Shown here piece by piece: positions 10,701 through 20,884 of a DNA stretch of 64,000 nt (positions are counted from its first letter, which is position 1; each line of letters begins with the position of its first letter). Origin of the DNA: Rhabdophis nuchalis. Its lineage: Eukaryota; Chordata; Lepidosauria; Squamata; Natricidae. The notes below the pieces were generated by a model. It had not been told where the DNA came from and ran no database searches. It worked only from the letters and a program-made list of their open reading frames with translations. A program made the translations under genes and the position numbers. The stretch spans positions 14,806,001 through 14,870,000 of the forward strand of contig CM077649.1 in NCBI GenBank assembly GCA_039707465.1. The letters run 5' to 3'.

Positions 10701-13700
10701 AATGGTTTTAGAGTTTCCTCTATTTTCTATTATAGTTTCTAATGAAGTCTCCATATAATTAATCTGTTCAGCCTTCTCAAATTCCTGGACGCATTCTAAA
10801 TTCTTTGCTTTAGAAGATTCTGGAGCAGATTTCCAATTTTCTGATTCTGTTACACCATCAGATTTTGCTTTTAAATATTTTGGGTCCATTTGCGTAAACT
10901 CAGAACTAACTTCTACATTTGTTTTTTCCAATACAACTGAGAGATGTTCTTCTGAATCTATTCTAGTCATATTTTCTAACAGTGGAGCTCTTTGTAAAGC
11001 CGTTGCACCTTTTTGGATTGGAAGATATGCTGCATTTTTTTCTGATTCACTCAGTCTTGTCATGAGGGTAGCAGTTTCTTTTAATTCTTTCATCTCTTTT
11101 GGAATCTCTGTACCAAGGTTTGCTCTATTATATTTTTGTGCATCAAATTCTGAAACTTCTTGCTGAGGTTTCAGCTGAACTACCTCAGCTAGCTCAGTAT
11201 CTTTTTCAGGGATTGTATGGCTAGCTTCTGGAGCAGTTTCCAAATCTTTCTGTTCGGTTCCAAACGGTTGTGGTTTGTGCAAATATTTCATTGTGGGAGT
11301 TTTCTCAGAATCGTGCACTAAATCACTTTTTCTACTGGAATGTTTAGGACTTCTTTCTGAAGCTTTCACTTTTGCAGTATTTAAAAATTCTGAAGTTGCT
11401 TCAAAATCTTTTCCTACCACCATAGCTAAAAATCCTAAAGTTGTTACTGAATCTTTAGCTTCGGCATTCGATTCCAAAGGGAGAGTCATAAATTTATAGC
11501 CAGTTGGTTCAAAAGATGTAGATACTGTTTCTTTCAAATTTTTTGAAGCCACAGACTCTGTAACAGAACTTACACATGTTACTTTCATTGCAGTAGATTC
11601 CAGCCTGGCTTCCAATTGCTCTGGTTCCCCTCTTACACAACATGGAGTACTTTCAGGAATGTTTTCTTGATCTGTTGTCTCCAACATTAACTTAGCTTGC
11701 TCTACTTCACTTATATCCGACACTCTTTCTGCAACTGTGCAAATAGCATCACTTAAATATTTATCCTCTGGGCATATATTTACAGTTACATTAGGACGGG
11801 AACTGTCTTCTTCCAATTCTTTTTCATTTGTAAGCTTGACTTCACTGACCTCCTGAATACTTATGGAAGTAGAATCTTCTTCAGATTCTAATGTATCCAG
11901 TTTGCTGGTATCTGAACTAAGCATATTATTCAACATAGTTGAGTTTAGATTTTCATACACATTTTTTTCATTAATCAAAGTAGAAACTTCTTTCAAGGTA
12001 GACTCCAAGGGTGTATCTATATCATTATCTTCACTTAAGAGAGAACCTGAATTTTCTAGATTTGAATGAGAAATAAGTTGCGGAACATCTGTTTCTTTGG
12101 CATGCTTTTTATATTTCTTCTCTTTTTTTTCCTTCTTTCGTTTTTTCTTTTTCTTTTTATCTTTATGTTTCTTGTCCTTCTTAGACTTTTTCCTTGGAAT
12201 TTCATCTTGCACATCTTCAGATAAGCCTCTCTTAATGGAGCGTGAATTATTCCTTTCGATCTCATCTCCATCCCCTTTAAAAAGATATTTTGGTTAAAAT
12301 TTAAAACAAAAACTGACACAAAGTTGTACGAAAATCAAAGGCTACATTTTACAAGACTAACCAACAAGCAGCTTTGCTATATTTGCTGGAATTGCCAGGT
12401 TATAGGAATCAACAAGCAACTTTTATTAAGAATACTGATAAATACCATGAATTTCCAAAGAGCTATGGTCCTATATAGGTAGTCCTCAACATACCACCAT
12501 AATTGAGCCCAAAATTTCTGTTGCTAAGTGAGAAAATTGTTGTGAATTTTGCCCCATTTTACGACTTTTCCTCCCACAGTTGTTAAGTGAATCACTGCAG
12601 TTTTTTAGTAACATGGTTGTTAAATGAACCTGGTTTTCCAATTGGCTTTGCTTATCGGAAAGTCACGAACATTGATCACATGACCTTGGGACACTACAAC
12701 CTTCATAAATATGAGTCGGTTGCCAATTGGCTGAATTTTGACCATGTGACCATGGAGATGCTGCAACAGTAATGAGCATGAAAAACAGTTATGTCACTTT
12801 TTTCAGTGCTGTTGCAACTTCAAATGAACTGTTGTAAGTCAAGGACTACCTGTATTTACTGATTCCTTTATAGCATATTCATTTATGCCTTAGGTTTAGG
12901 GAGTTTATCTTCACCATAAAGTGGGGCCATTTTTGCTCAAGTTCTTTTTAAATTTATATATTAATTAGATCTTGTTCTTTCTAACCTACATTTTCATCTT
13001 CTTTTGGCAGACGGACTCCAATTTTAACATATCTGGTTATTCAGCAATATGTGGACATTAGAAAAGCACAGAAGTCCCTATCGGTCTTTTGTAACACTGA
13101 AATGCTGCTTATTAACCATCAGAAAACCAAGACAACACACTTTGTTGGGGAAAAGACAACAGTTATACACCTGACATATATTAATAGAAACAGTCTTTTG
13201 TATTTTCGTGGACAGAATAACTCAAATATTTTGTTCTCTATGCCCAAAGAAAAAATCCTTATTTTTTCCCCAAACAAAGGGGAAGGTGATCCTATATCAA
13301 CAACGGATAAAATGTTTGAAGGCAAAATCTTCCCTCAACTTCTTTATAGCCTGGAACTCTATTCAGAAGATTATCTCTACTATAAACTATTACAATTTAA
13401 AATATTGCTTTAGAACACATTAAGTAAACATTTATACGTATGCTACTTTAATTTATATAAATTGCAAACAATATGCAAAATTGATATAACTATTTTCTCC
13501 AAATTTCAATTTAATCCATCCTTACATACGTAGCAAATGGTACAGAAAGAGTATAAACAACACATTTTCCAAAACAGTACATTATTCTTCTCCAGAAGGC
13601 TATATTAAATGTACCCATTCTGGAGATGGCATACTATTTTGCAAGCATTATCTATTTTAAAGACATAGATATAAATAAAATTATGAACTGAACTTAAAAT

Positions 13701-16700
13701 GTTTTTTTAATTTACCTGATTTGTACCGTGGTTCAGTACCCAACACTTCTGATAATACTTGTTCTATCTTCTGCACTAGTGAATCATTTTGAAGACTTTC
13801 TATAGATTGAATTGTATCATCTGAGGAGTTTACTTGTTCAGGTGTGTTTATTTCACCATTGTGCTGATTTCCTAGCTTTCCACTAGTCAGGAAAAAAATT
13901 TAAACATCTCAAGCTCAGACATATTTCAAGAAAATACAGTCAAATGTGCCCTATACGTTTACTACTTCAAAATTTGCACATAAACCTTATAGACCAAAAC
14001 TGTATAAATATAAAAAATATTTTCACGGTGAAATTAACAAAGGAAAAGCGCTCAACAGGTAATAATCACATAAAGCTTACTACAATAAAACAATGAAGTC
14101 ATAATTTATGTCAGTCAAATATATAGAACATTACATGTCCTTTGATGTATGTTACATATAATAATGTCCAATGTTCATGTTTTTAACAGATGAAACAAGA
14201 ATGTCAGGCATTGTACCATACATTTACTCAGAAGACTAGATTAAAAACAGTGGGAGGACATACATTTCCTTGCAGAAAATAGTATTTACATGTGATATTT
14301 TAATCAAATTTACAATTAAGCATCTATAATAAAGCCTGCATAATCTTGAGCCCAATTTTTTTAGTATTATCTCCTACTATAGGTTGTCAAATCTTCAGTG
14401 CTATTTGTTTTTCTGTTGTTACCACTTGAAACAAAGGCACTGTATTTTTGCGTAACTATGTATATACGTTTTTCAGCCATGTGCACTGAGCTGATATAGG
14501 TAAATAAAAGCCATTTACAAATCAACATTATACAGCATAAGAAAATTGAGTGATCCTTTCAAGTGCTAACTTGTTGATAATTATATTCCTTTCCAGAATA
14601 TAACATCCATTTTTTGTAGTTATCAGATATGATCTGATTATTTTTACCCTAACTAAAGTAAATCTGAGTTACATTTATTTGTTTCATGAAAATGAAAGAA
14701 ATATGTATAAGAATTATTCTGTATACTGGAAAGCATTTCAATGCATATGTTCAATGGAATTTGAACACAGTTGGGATACTAATTCAAAGGCACTGATGTC
14801 ATTGAAATATATGAAGATAAAGATCTACTAACATTAAAAGTAAACAGCATCAGACAATGTTTTCAAGAAAAACCAAGTATTTTAATGAAGGATTCCTCAT
14901 TAAAAAGAAAAAGAAACAACAACAAAAGGGATTGATGTGTCTGATATTTGAGTATTATGTGTATGTTGTTTGTTATATATTGTCTGTGGAGTTTTATGTT
15001 TCTGTACGTTTTTTTCGTTTGGTGTTGGGTGTGCACATAAAGGAAGAGGAGGGGTCAGAAATAAAACAGTTACCGCTTAAATGCGGTTTATAAAAATAAT
15101 GACATGGAATGTGAAGGGTACAGGAAATCATATAAAAAGGAAAAGGTTGGAACTTAAATTTAAAAGGGACTCTCCAGATATATTATTCTTGCAGGAAACT
15201 CATCAAAAATCTGAGGATGTTAATAGAATGAACATTAAAGGTATGCAAATTTATGAAAAATCTTTTGGGACTTCCAAAGCTAGAGGAGTTGCGATATTGA
15301 TATCAAATAGGGTATACTTTGAAAAAAAACAAGTAATTAGAGATGAGGAAGGCAGATATTTAATAATTATAGGGAATATTAACGAGCAAAAAGTGACATT
15401 GGTTAATTTATATCTACCGAATGAAAAACAAAAGGGATTTTTGGACAAAATTACTAAGATTTTGGAAATAGAAAGTGAAGGGAAAGTAATTGTGGCGGGA
15501 GATTTTAACTTAATTAGGGATAGAATTGATAGTAATAATCCTACCCGCTTTAGTCAAACAAATAAAGGGGAAATTTTAAATAAATGGATGTTTCAAAACA
15601 GTGTGGTAGATGTTTGGAGGGAGTTGAAAGGCTCTGAAAGGGTGTATACCTTCTGTTCTAAGGTACATAATACTTATTCAAGGATTGATTATATTTTTGT
15701 TTCTAAAGATTTGCTGAATAAAGTAGATAGAATAGATGTGGGAATTTTTAAGGATTCTGATCATGCAGAAGTTATGATGGAAATAGATTTTAATTTTGAG
15801 AAAAAGGAAAGAGGTTGGAGATATGATGAAAAATTGTACAAAAAGGAGGAGGATAAAATATGGATATTCAAAAAATGGAAGGAAAGTTGGGAATTGAATG
15901 ATAATGAAGAGGTAAAATTTGAAATTGTTTGGGATACGATGAAAGCTATATTTAGAGGAGAAAGTATTAAATTGTCAAGCAGGAAATATAGAGAATATAA
16001 AGCTAAAATTGATCAGGATACAAGACAAATTAAGATATTGGAGAACCAATTCTCACTTACGAAAGATAAAAAATGTTTGGAGGAATTGACCTTATTAAAA
16101 ACTAAACTGATAGAAGAAGATATCGAATTGGTTAAAAAAAATTTAAGATATTTGAATAGGGATTTTTTTGAATTTAGTAATAAAAATTCTAGGTTATTGG
16201 CAAAGATGGCGAAAAATAAAACTCAAAAGAGAGAAATTGGTTCTCTGATAGATGAAAAAGGTACAAGGTGTTATAAGAGATTGGATAAATGTGAAGTAGC
16301 CAGGAATTTTTTTCAAAAATTATATTTAAAGAAATCAATTGATTTAGAAAAATTGAAGAATCATCTTGGAAAATATGGTATGAAAATAGATCAAACATAC
16401 AAAGAGTTGATGGAAAGAGATATAACACAGGAGGAAATCAACGAAATAATACAAGAGTTAAAATTAGGGAAGACCCCAGGAGAAGATGGATTACCTGCTG
16501 AATTCTATAAAGATTTTAAAGAACTAATAATACCAAAACTGCAAAAATTATATAATGGTATTCTACATGGAGGAGAAGTCCCGATGTCATGGAATAAGAC
16601 AGTAATATCTTTAATTCCTAAACCGGATAAAGATCTTGAGAGGATCGAGTCCTACCGACCTATTTCTTTAATCAACCAAGACGCTAAAATATTTACAGCA

Positions 16701-19700
16701 ATTATAAGTAATAGATTAAACAGTTTTATAGACAAATATATAAGTTATAATCAAGTAGGGTTTGTTAAAGGTAGATATATGAGTGATATAATTAGAAGAG
16801 TATTGAATATTATAGATGTAGCAGAGAATAATGGAGATGAATTAGGTATAATATCGTTAGATATTTTTAAAGCTTTTGATTCTGTACAATGGGATACTAT
16901 AAAAGTAATTATCGAGGCATTAGGCTTTGGTAATAAATTTATACATGTTATTTCAAAATTATATCAAAAAAGCAGTGCAAAGGTAAAGGTGAACGGAACA
17001 ATGACGGAAGAGATTAAATTGGAAGCAGGTACGAGACAAGGGTGTCCCTTGTCTCCAACATTATTTTTGTTAGTTATGGAGGTCTTGATTAAATTGATAG
17101 AAGTAGATGAAGAGTTGGAAGGTTACAAGGGATATAAGATAAATTTATATGCGGATGACACTTTGATTATTTTGAAGGATATAGAGAAAGATTTAAAGAG
17201 GATAAATAAACATTTGATAGAATTTGAAGAAATGACAGGTTTAAAGGTAAATTGGTCAAAATCTGAATTATTAATAAATAAAGATGGTAAGGAGTGGGAG
17301 AGTATGCAAGAACAATTTGGGATAAGAGTTAAGAACACACTGAAATATTTGGGGATAACACTCTCATTTAAAGTTAGAGAATTAAAAAAAATTAATTATG
17401 AGGTGATGTTGAAGGAAGTAGAGAAAAAGATAGATAAATATAAAGAGATAAAGTTGTCTTGGTTTGGTAGAATTGCAATGTGTAAAATGATGTTGTTACC
17501 AAAGTTTAATTTTTTATTTGAGATGCTACCATTAAATTTGACAGAGAAAGATATAGAAGAATATCAGAAGAAATTGGATAAATTTTGTAATGGTGGGAAA
17601 AGACCAAGATTAATGAAGAAACTGTGGTATCAAAATCAAAAAGAGGGTGGATTGGGAATTCCCAATCTACTTAATTATTATCGGGCGTATAATATTAGAA
17701 CTGTGATAAAAATACTTAAAGGTGGGGATGGTCATTGGAGAGATTTGGAGTTAAAAGATATTAAGAGATTTGGGTCTATATGGTTCCTAGATAGAGCAAA
17801 AACAAAAAAGGTAATTAATAGTTATTGGTTAAAGGGGTTGAGCAAAACTTGGAATAAATTTGTTAAAAAATTGATTCCGGATATAACGTTTTTGGGAAAG
17901 ACAATTGAAAGTTGGCCGATTAAAACTAATTCAAGTCGGAACAAAGTAATTGAGGATGAAAATATAGGAAATATAGTAGATTGGTTAAAAGCTTCAGGAA
18001 CTGAAAGTAGGAAGAAAAAAATAATTCAAAAACTGGAGTTAAATTGGTTTGAAAAAATACAGGTAGAAAAATGGAATATGAAGGCAAGGGGAATATGTAA
18101 CATAGATAGAAGTAAAACTAAATTTGAAATTTTAGTATCTCAAATTATTAAGGATGAAGTTGGGTTAAAAGGACTTGTCAGTAAGATATACAAGATTATA
18201 AATTTTGATGGAAATCCACAAATGGTAATGAAAAGGAATTGGGAAGAAGATTTAAAGATTAAAATATTGGATTTGGATTGGAATGAGAATTGGAAGAGTC
18301 GGATTATGAAGACTTTATCTATAAGGATTAAAGAACATAATTTTAAGGTTGTTTGGAAATGGTATTGGACCCCTTTAAGATTATCACAGATAGATAAAAA
18401 AATGAGTGATAAATGTTGGAGATGTAATATGGAATTGGGAACTTACGAACATATGTGGTATAAATGTGTGAAAATTAAAAAGTTTTGGCAGCAATTGGAA
18501 ACAACGATGTGTAAAATGATGAAAAGAATAATAATATTGAGACTGGAAACTATACTGTTATTGATAATTAACGAACTAGAGTTAACAAAATATGAGAAAG
18601 AACTGATTAGAATTATGATTATAATAGGTAGAATTGTAATAGCAAGATATTGGAAAATAGAGGTAAATATTAAAATAGAAGAATGGTATTGTGAAATGTG
18701 GAAATTAGCCTTAAACGATAAAATGACGTGTGATATTAAATTTAGAGAGGGGGTTTATAAAAATGATATTTTTTGGAAGACTTGGAAGCCATTTGTGGAC
18801 TATGCACTTGGAACTTTGGATGTCTCGACGCCTGTACCGAGAGAACGTGGATTTTGGAGATTTTAAAGACAATAGACGACACTTGAAACCAACTCTTCCT
18901 TTTGTTTTGTACAGCACCGGGTGATATATTGTAAAAATTAAAAAACAAATAAATAAAAAAATAATAAAAAAAAAAACAATCAAACTCTAAAAAAAAAAAA
19001 AAGAAAAAGAAAAAGAAACTATTTTTAATTAATTTCCCGACATACATTGGTTATACATTTTAATGGAATCCATATGTATTTCACAAATACATGAAGTGCA
19101 TGTTTTTTAATAAAACAACAACAAAGTTTTAGAGTTGCTACCTCATTCAGCCTATTTCAGTATTTCTTCCTGGCTACAATACTGAAAATCTATTTTCACA
19201 AATATATGCTGAAGAAAGTACACTTGGATCTACAATGAGTTCACTCTGCAAGTTCATATTCTTTGGAAGTTCAAATTATGTTTAATGAAACCACTTAGGG
19301 TAGAAATCTCAATATTACTTCTTCATTCACAAATAGAGTGCTGATTTAGTTAGCAAAACTGGCTCCAAAACCTAGAACATATTTACATTTAAGCTACTGT
19401 CTTCCAAAGAACAGAATTTAAGACAGTAAACTGCAGGCACAATTAAAATGTAAACATTTGTTTACTGCTATAGAAGTCAATTTCCAATTTGCATCTTTTG
19501 TTGCAATTGCCAAATTATAAAATTTAAAGAATATCTATATCCTTTATACTAGCTTATTGACGAAACGTCTTGGCAAAACTCTCTTGTATTAAGAATACTT
19601 TCTTCTGACATGTGGCATTTTATTTACTGCCTCTATAATCGGAATTTGGTGTTTTAAAACAATTAGCATTGCCAAAGAAACCCCTATTATCCATCTTGTC

Positions 19701-20884
19701 CAATAGATCTACTTCAGTATCATATACAGTAGTAATAATGAAGCAAATACAAGTAAATAAAATAAAAATAGAGGCAAATTTGGTCTAGTGAGTAAGGCAC
19801 CAGGCTAGAAAACAGAAGACTTGAGTTCTAGTCCTGCCTTAGACATGAAAGTAAGCCAAGTGACTTGGGACCACCACTCCTAGAAAGATGGTAATGGGGA
19901 GCCACTTCTGAACTCTTGTCTCAAGGACTCCAGTCAGTCACCAGGAGCCAACACTGATTCTATGATAACTAAGTTTCATCAATAAAGAATTATCTATTTT
20001 AAATGTTATAAGCAATCCAATAGGTAAAATCAGTTGGATAATCTTTCGTTGATATTCTTAAGCATGATATAGCTTCATAACCATTTTAAAAATGTTTAAT
20101 TTTACTTTCAAATAATCACACATTTCCAAAAAAAAAATTCAAAAAGACATTCTTGGCCTATTGATTTCAAGCTATTCTTTAAAAGAGTACAGGGTCTACA
20201 ATTTTCTACGAACAGTAAACTGCATTTATCAGTGTATTTCCATGGAACTCTCGTCCCTTTCTCTTTCCCGGGCAAGGATACCAAATAAGCACCTTTCTTG
20301 AACGCGTCAACTTTTTAAAACACTCGACGATGTGCGGTAATTTGGGAGGCGGGGGAGGAGCCGCGGGTAGGAGGCAATTAGATCGTCCCAGGGTTTAAAA
20401 TCCGCTTTCAAGCTCTGAAATCCACTGAATACTTCCAACGATCCGATTTCGACATTTCCAAATAACGAAGGATTGACCTTCTTTGCGGCGCCAATCCAAC
20501 TACCAGGCCGCATATGTCGGCTTCTCTCTTTCCAACCTTCTGACTCCGCTCCCCGCACCCTTTCCGTCTTAGGGAGGCCCAATTTCTCTCCCGTACTTTC
20601 CCGTGACTAATTCAAATCGATGCTCCGACTAAACTTGCCCTCGGCCTCGTTCTCGCCCAGCTGTATCCCCCCCCTCGATGCCCCTTCCGGTCTCTCGGGC
20701 AACCCCTCCCCCACTCCATCCGCTTCATCCGTTACTCCGCGTACCGACCGACCGAATCTACCTGCTTCCCAGGCAATATAAAGCCCGCTCCTCTTCCGAT
20801 TTACCTGCCGAATTGCTGCTCCTGGATCTCCCGGAACTTGGTAACGACGAAAGAACGAAAAATTTGCTCGATGTTAGTCGCCAT
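1555..20884 (-). CDS. SON: SON, nuclear-speckle RNA-splicing cofactor (5' four coding exons; 3' end outside window)
   Basis: SON is a large Ser/Arg-rich nuclear-speckle protein that supports splicing of weak introns. Coding exons, in order on the minus strand, are 20884-20805, 13882-13716, 12274-4889 and 1718-1555. All junctions are GT-AG, and 80+167+7386+164 nt gives exactly 2,599 codons. Recognition rests on the N terminus MATNIEQIFRSFVV, a Lys-rich block after DEIP, the motif SPKRLTDLD spanning the exon 3/4 junction, and the segment KAQLLEIAKANAAAMCAK in exon 4; all are conserved in vertebrate SON. Residues about 83-1900 are a Ser/Glu/Thr-rich low-complexity region, and about 1905-2540 form the RS domain. 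The G-patch and dsRNA-binding domain must lie left of position 1. With the missing exons the protein should be longer than the human one (about 2,400 residues). The gene is head-to-head with GART. Confidence 0.96.
2474..2921. mobile_element. 448-bp palindromic TIR element, TA target duplication
   Basis: Termini CCGTATTTTTCAG and CCGAAAAATACTG are inverted copies, with TA on each side (2472-2473, 2922-2923). Inside are two arms of about 115 bp (roughly 2570-2685 and 2760-2878) that are nearly perfect inverted repeats. Excising it restores the L1 frame on either side, which supports the borders. Confidence 0.75.
4169..4303. mobile_element. 135-bp hairpin hAT-like MITE
   Basis: Same family as 1060-1194 with a few substitutions (AAGTTGGCTC). 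Perfect 8-bp duplication TCTTAGTC at 4161-4168 and 4304-4311. Confidence 0.88.
4889..12274 (-). CDS. SON: SON giant coding exon 3 (low-complexity region and RS domain)
   Basis: This 7,386-nt exon runs from an acceptor ending TTTAAAG (before 12274) to the donor GTAAGC (4888 downward). It is entirely open. The first ATG in the long open frame is not the protein start; the frame simply continues from exon 2. Contents in order: a Lys-rich tract about residues 108-145; roughly 1,750 residues rich in Ser, Glu, Thr and Lys with recurring DLE/NLE and PES/SES phrases but no cysteine-rich or catalytic motif; a K/S-rich bridge; 13 degenerate RS repeats; and a final run of SRSRSRRR-type sequence ending in SPKRLTDL. 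The human Met/Ser-rich and ELPGQP-type tandem repeats are absent, so the middle has been remodelled. The frame stays open 55 codons past the donor, to a stop at 4722. Confidence 0.95.
5590..6632 (-). repeat. SON: RS-domain coding tandem repeat in SON (about 13 units of 25-30 residues)
   Basis: Unit consensus is roughly KSRSRSVDKRESSVR plus RRRRSRSSDNR, about 78-81 bp. I count 13 units from KSRSKSVDKK to RHGRSRSSDQ (residues about 1960-2310). Every unit keeps an SRS-type hexamer, an acidic/basic D(K/R)RE turn, and an RRRRSRSSD block. The repeat also yields long open frames on the opposite strand (5314-5586, 5707-6240), which are shadows. Confidence 0.88.
12476..12852. mobile_element. AGGTAGTCC-type TIR element in SON intron 2
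   Basis: It begins AGGTAGTCCTCAAC and ends GTCAAGGACTACCTG, inverted ends next to TA dinucleotides. The interior carries ATTGAGCCCAAAATTTCTG and TTAAATGAACCTGG, shared with 35902-36295 and 38501-38978. The rest of SON intron 2 (12853-13715) shows no recognisable feature. Confidence 0.65.
13716..13882 (-). CDS. SON: SON coding exon 2
   Basis: The acceptor CTGACTAG precedes 13882 and the donor GTAAAT follows 13716. The exon encodes 55 complete codons containing NGEINTPEQ and SLVQKIEQVLSEVLGTE, matching the short second coding exon of vertebrate SON. It joins exon 1 (AG+T) and exon 3 (G+GG) in phase. Confidence 0.93.
13883..14901. other. SON intron 1, AT-rich, no feature recognised
   Basis: Between SON exon 2 and the L1 insertion. 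I see no exon, repeat end or inverted repeat that I can support. Confidence 0.5.
14918..19003 (+). mobile_element. 5'-truncated L1 insertion with intact ORF2, antisense in SON intron 1
   Basis: A 16-bp direct repeat AAAAAGAAAAAGAAAC lies at 14902-14917 and 19004-19019, consistent with a target-site duplication, though its low complexity leaves some doubt. The insert has about 160 bp before ORF2, all of ORF2, a short 3' UTR and an A-rich tail. No ORF1 or promoter is present, so it is 5'-truncated. Confidence 0.8.
15081..18866 (+). CDS. L1 ORF2 protein: endonuclease plus reverse transcriptase, intact
   Basis: A 1,261-residue uninterrupted frame. The APE-type endonuclease covers about residues 1-235, with MTWNVKG, FLQETH, AGDFNLI and DSDHAEV carrying the catalytic Asn, Glu, Asp/Asn and Asp-His. 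Reverse transcriptase follows, with GEDGLPAEFY, SYRPISLIN, LDIFKAFDSV, GTRQGCPLSP and the catalytic NLYADDTLII. The C terminus has the L1 CCHC-like CWRCNME...H...C region and a trailing KKFW. Length is normal for L1 ORF2p (about 1,260-1,280 residues). MTWNVKG, seven codons in, could be the true start. Base composition is AT-rich like the host intron. Known role: nicks target DNA and reverse-transcribes L1 RNA. Here it lacks ORF1 and is antisense to SON. Confidence 0.93.
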   Translation: MRFIKIMTWNVKGTGNHIKRKRLELKFKRDSPDILFLQETHQKSEDVNRMNIKGMQIYEKSFGTSKARGVAILISNRVYFEKKQVIRDEEGRYLIIIGNINEQKVTLVNLYLPNEKQKGFLDKITKILEIESEGKVIVAGDFNLIRDRIDSNNPTRFSQTNKGEILNKWMFQNSVVDVWRELKGSERVYTFCSKVHNTYSRIDYIFVSKDLLNKVDRIDVGIFKDSDHAEVMMEIDFNFEKKERGWRYDEKLYKKEEDKIWIFKKWKESWELNDNEEVKFEIVWDTMKAIFRGESIKLSSRKYREYKAKIDQDTRQIKILENQFSLTKDKKCLEELTLLKTKLIEEDIELVKKNLRYLNRDFFEFSNKNSRLLAKMAKNKTQKREIGSLIDEKGTRCYKRLDKCEVARNFFQKLYLKKSIDLEKLKNHLGKYGMKIDQTYKELMERDITQEEINEIIQELKLGKTPGEDGLPAEFYKDFKELIIPKLQKLYNGILHGGEVPMSWNKTVISLIPKPDKDLERIESYRPISLINQDAKIFTAIISNRLNSFIDKYISYNQVGFVKGRYMSDIIRRVLNIIDVAENNGDELGIISLDIFKAFDSVQWDTIKVIIEALGFGNKFIHVISKLYQKSSAKVKVNGTMTEEIKLEAGTRQGCPLSPTLFLLVMEVLIKLIEVDEELEGYKGYKINLYADDTLIILKDIEKDLKRINKHLIEFEEMTGLKVNWSKSELLINKDGKEWESMQEQFGIRVKNTLKYLGITLSFKVRELKKINYEVMLKEVEKKIDKYKEIKLSWFGRIAMCKMMLLPKFNFLFEMLPLNLTEKDIEEYQKKLDKFCNGGKRPRLMKKLWYQNQKEGGLGIPNLLNYYRAYNIRTVIKILKGGDGHWRDLELKDIKRFGSIWFLDRAKTKKVINSYWLKGLSKTWNKFVKKLIPDITFLGKTIESWPIKTNSSRNKVIEDENIGNIVDWLKASGTESRKKKIIQKLELNWFEKIQVEKWNMKARGICNIDRSKTKFEILVSQIIKDEVGLKGLVSKIYKIINFDGNPQMVMKRNWEEDLKIKILDLDWNENWKSRIMKTLSIRIKEHNFKVVWKWYWTPLRLSQIDKKMSDKCWRCNMELGTYEHMWYKCVKIKKFWQQLETTMCKMMKRIIILRLETILLLIINELELTKYEKELIRIMIIIGRIVIARYWKIEVNIKIEEWYCEMWKLALNDKMTCDIKFREGVYKNDIFWKTWKPFVDYALGTLDVSTPVPRERGFWRF
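19020..19773. other. SON intron 1, unique AT-rich DNA
   Basis: Between the L1 tail and the SINE. No recognisable coding or repeat feature. Confidence 0.5.
19774..19965 (+). repeat. tRNA-derived SINE
   Basis: The head reads TTGGTCTAGTGAGTAAGGCA, an A-box-like region, followed by GAGTTCTAGTCC, which fits the B box GTTCNANNC. The body has CCACTTCTGAACTCTTG and CAGTCAGTCACC. Related copies lie at 901-1250 and around 56336/57184. Confidence 0.75.

Noticed and set aside
5314..11499. Many plus-strand open frames opposite SON exon 3, including Leu/Asp-rich repeats at 5314-5586 and 5707-6240
   Set aside because: They are antisense readings of the RS repeats and low-complexity coding sequence, with no splice sites or family match.
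12210..12212. Apparent start of a 2,496-residue protein at a GTG on the minus strand
   Set aside because: The frame is continuous to the acceptor at 12274 and joins exon 2; the real start is the ATG at 20884.
13051..13413. 120-residue plus-strand frame in SON intron 2
   Set aside because: AT-rich, no family I recognise, no splice or promoter support.
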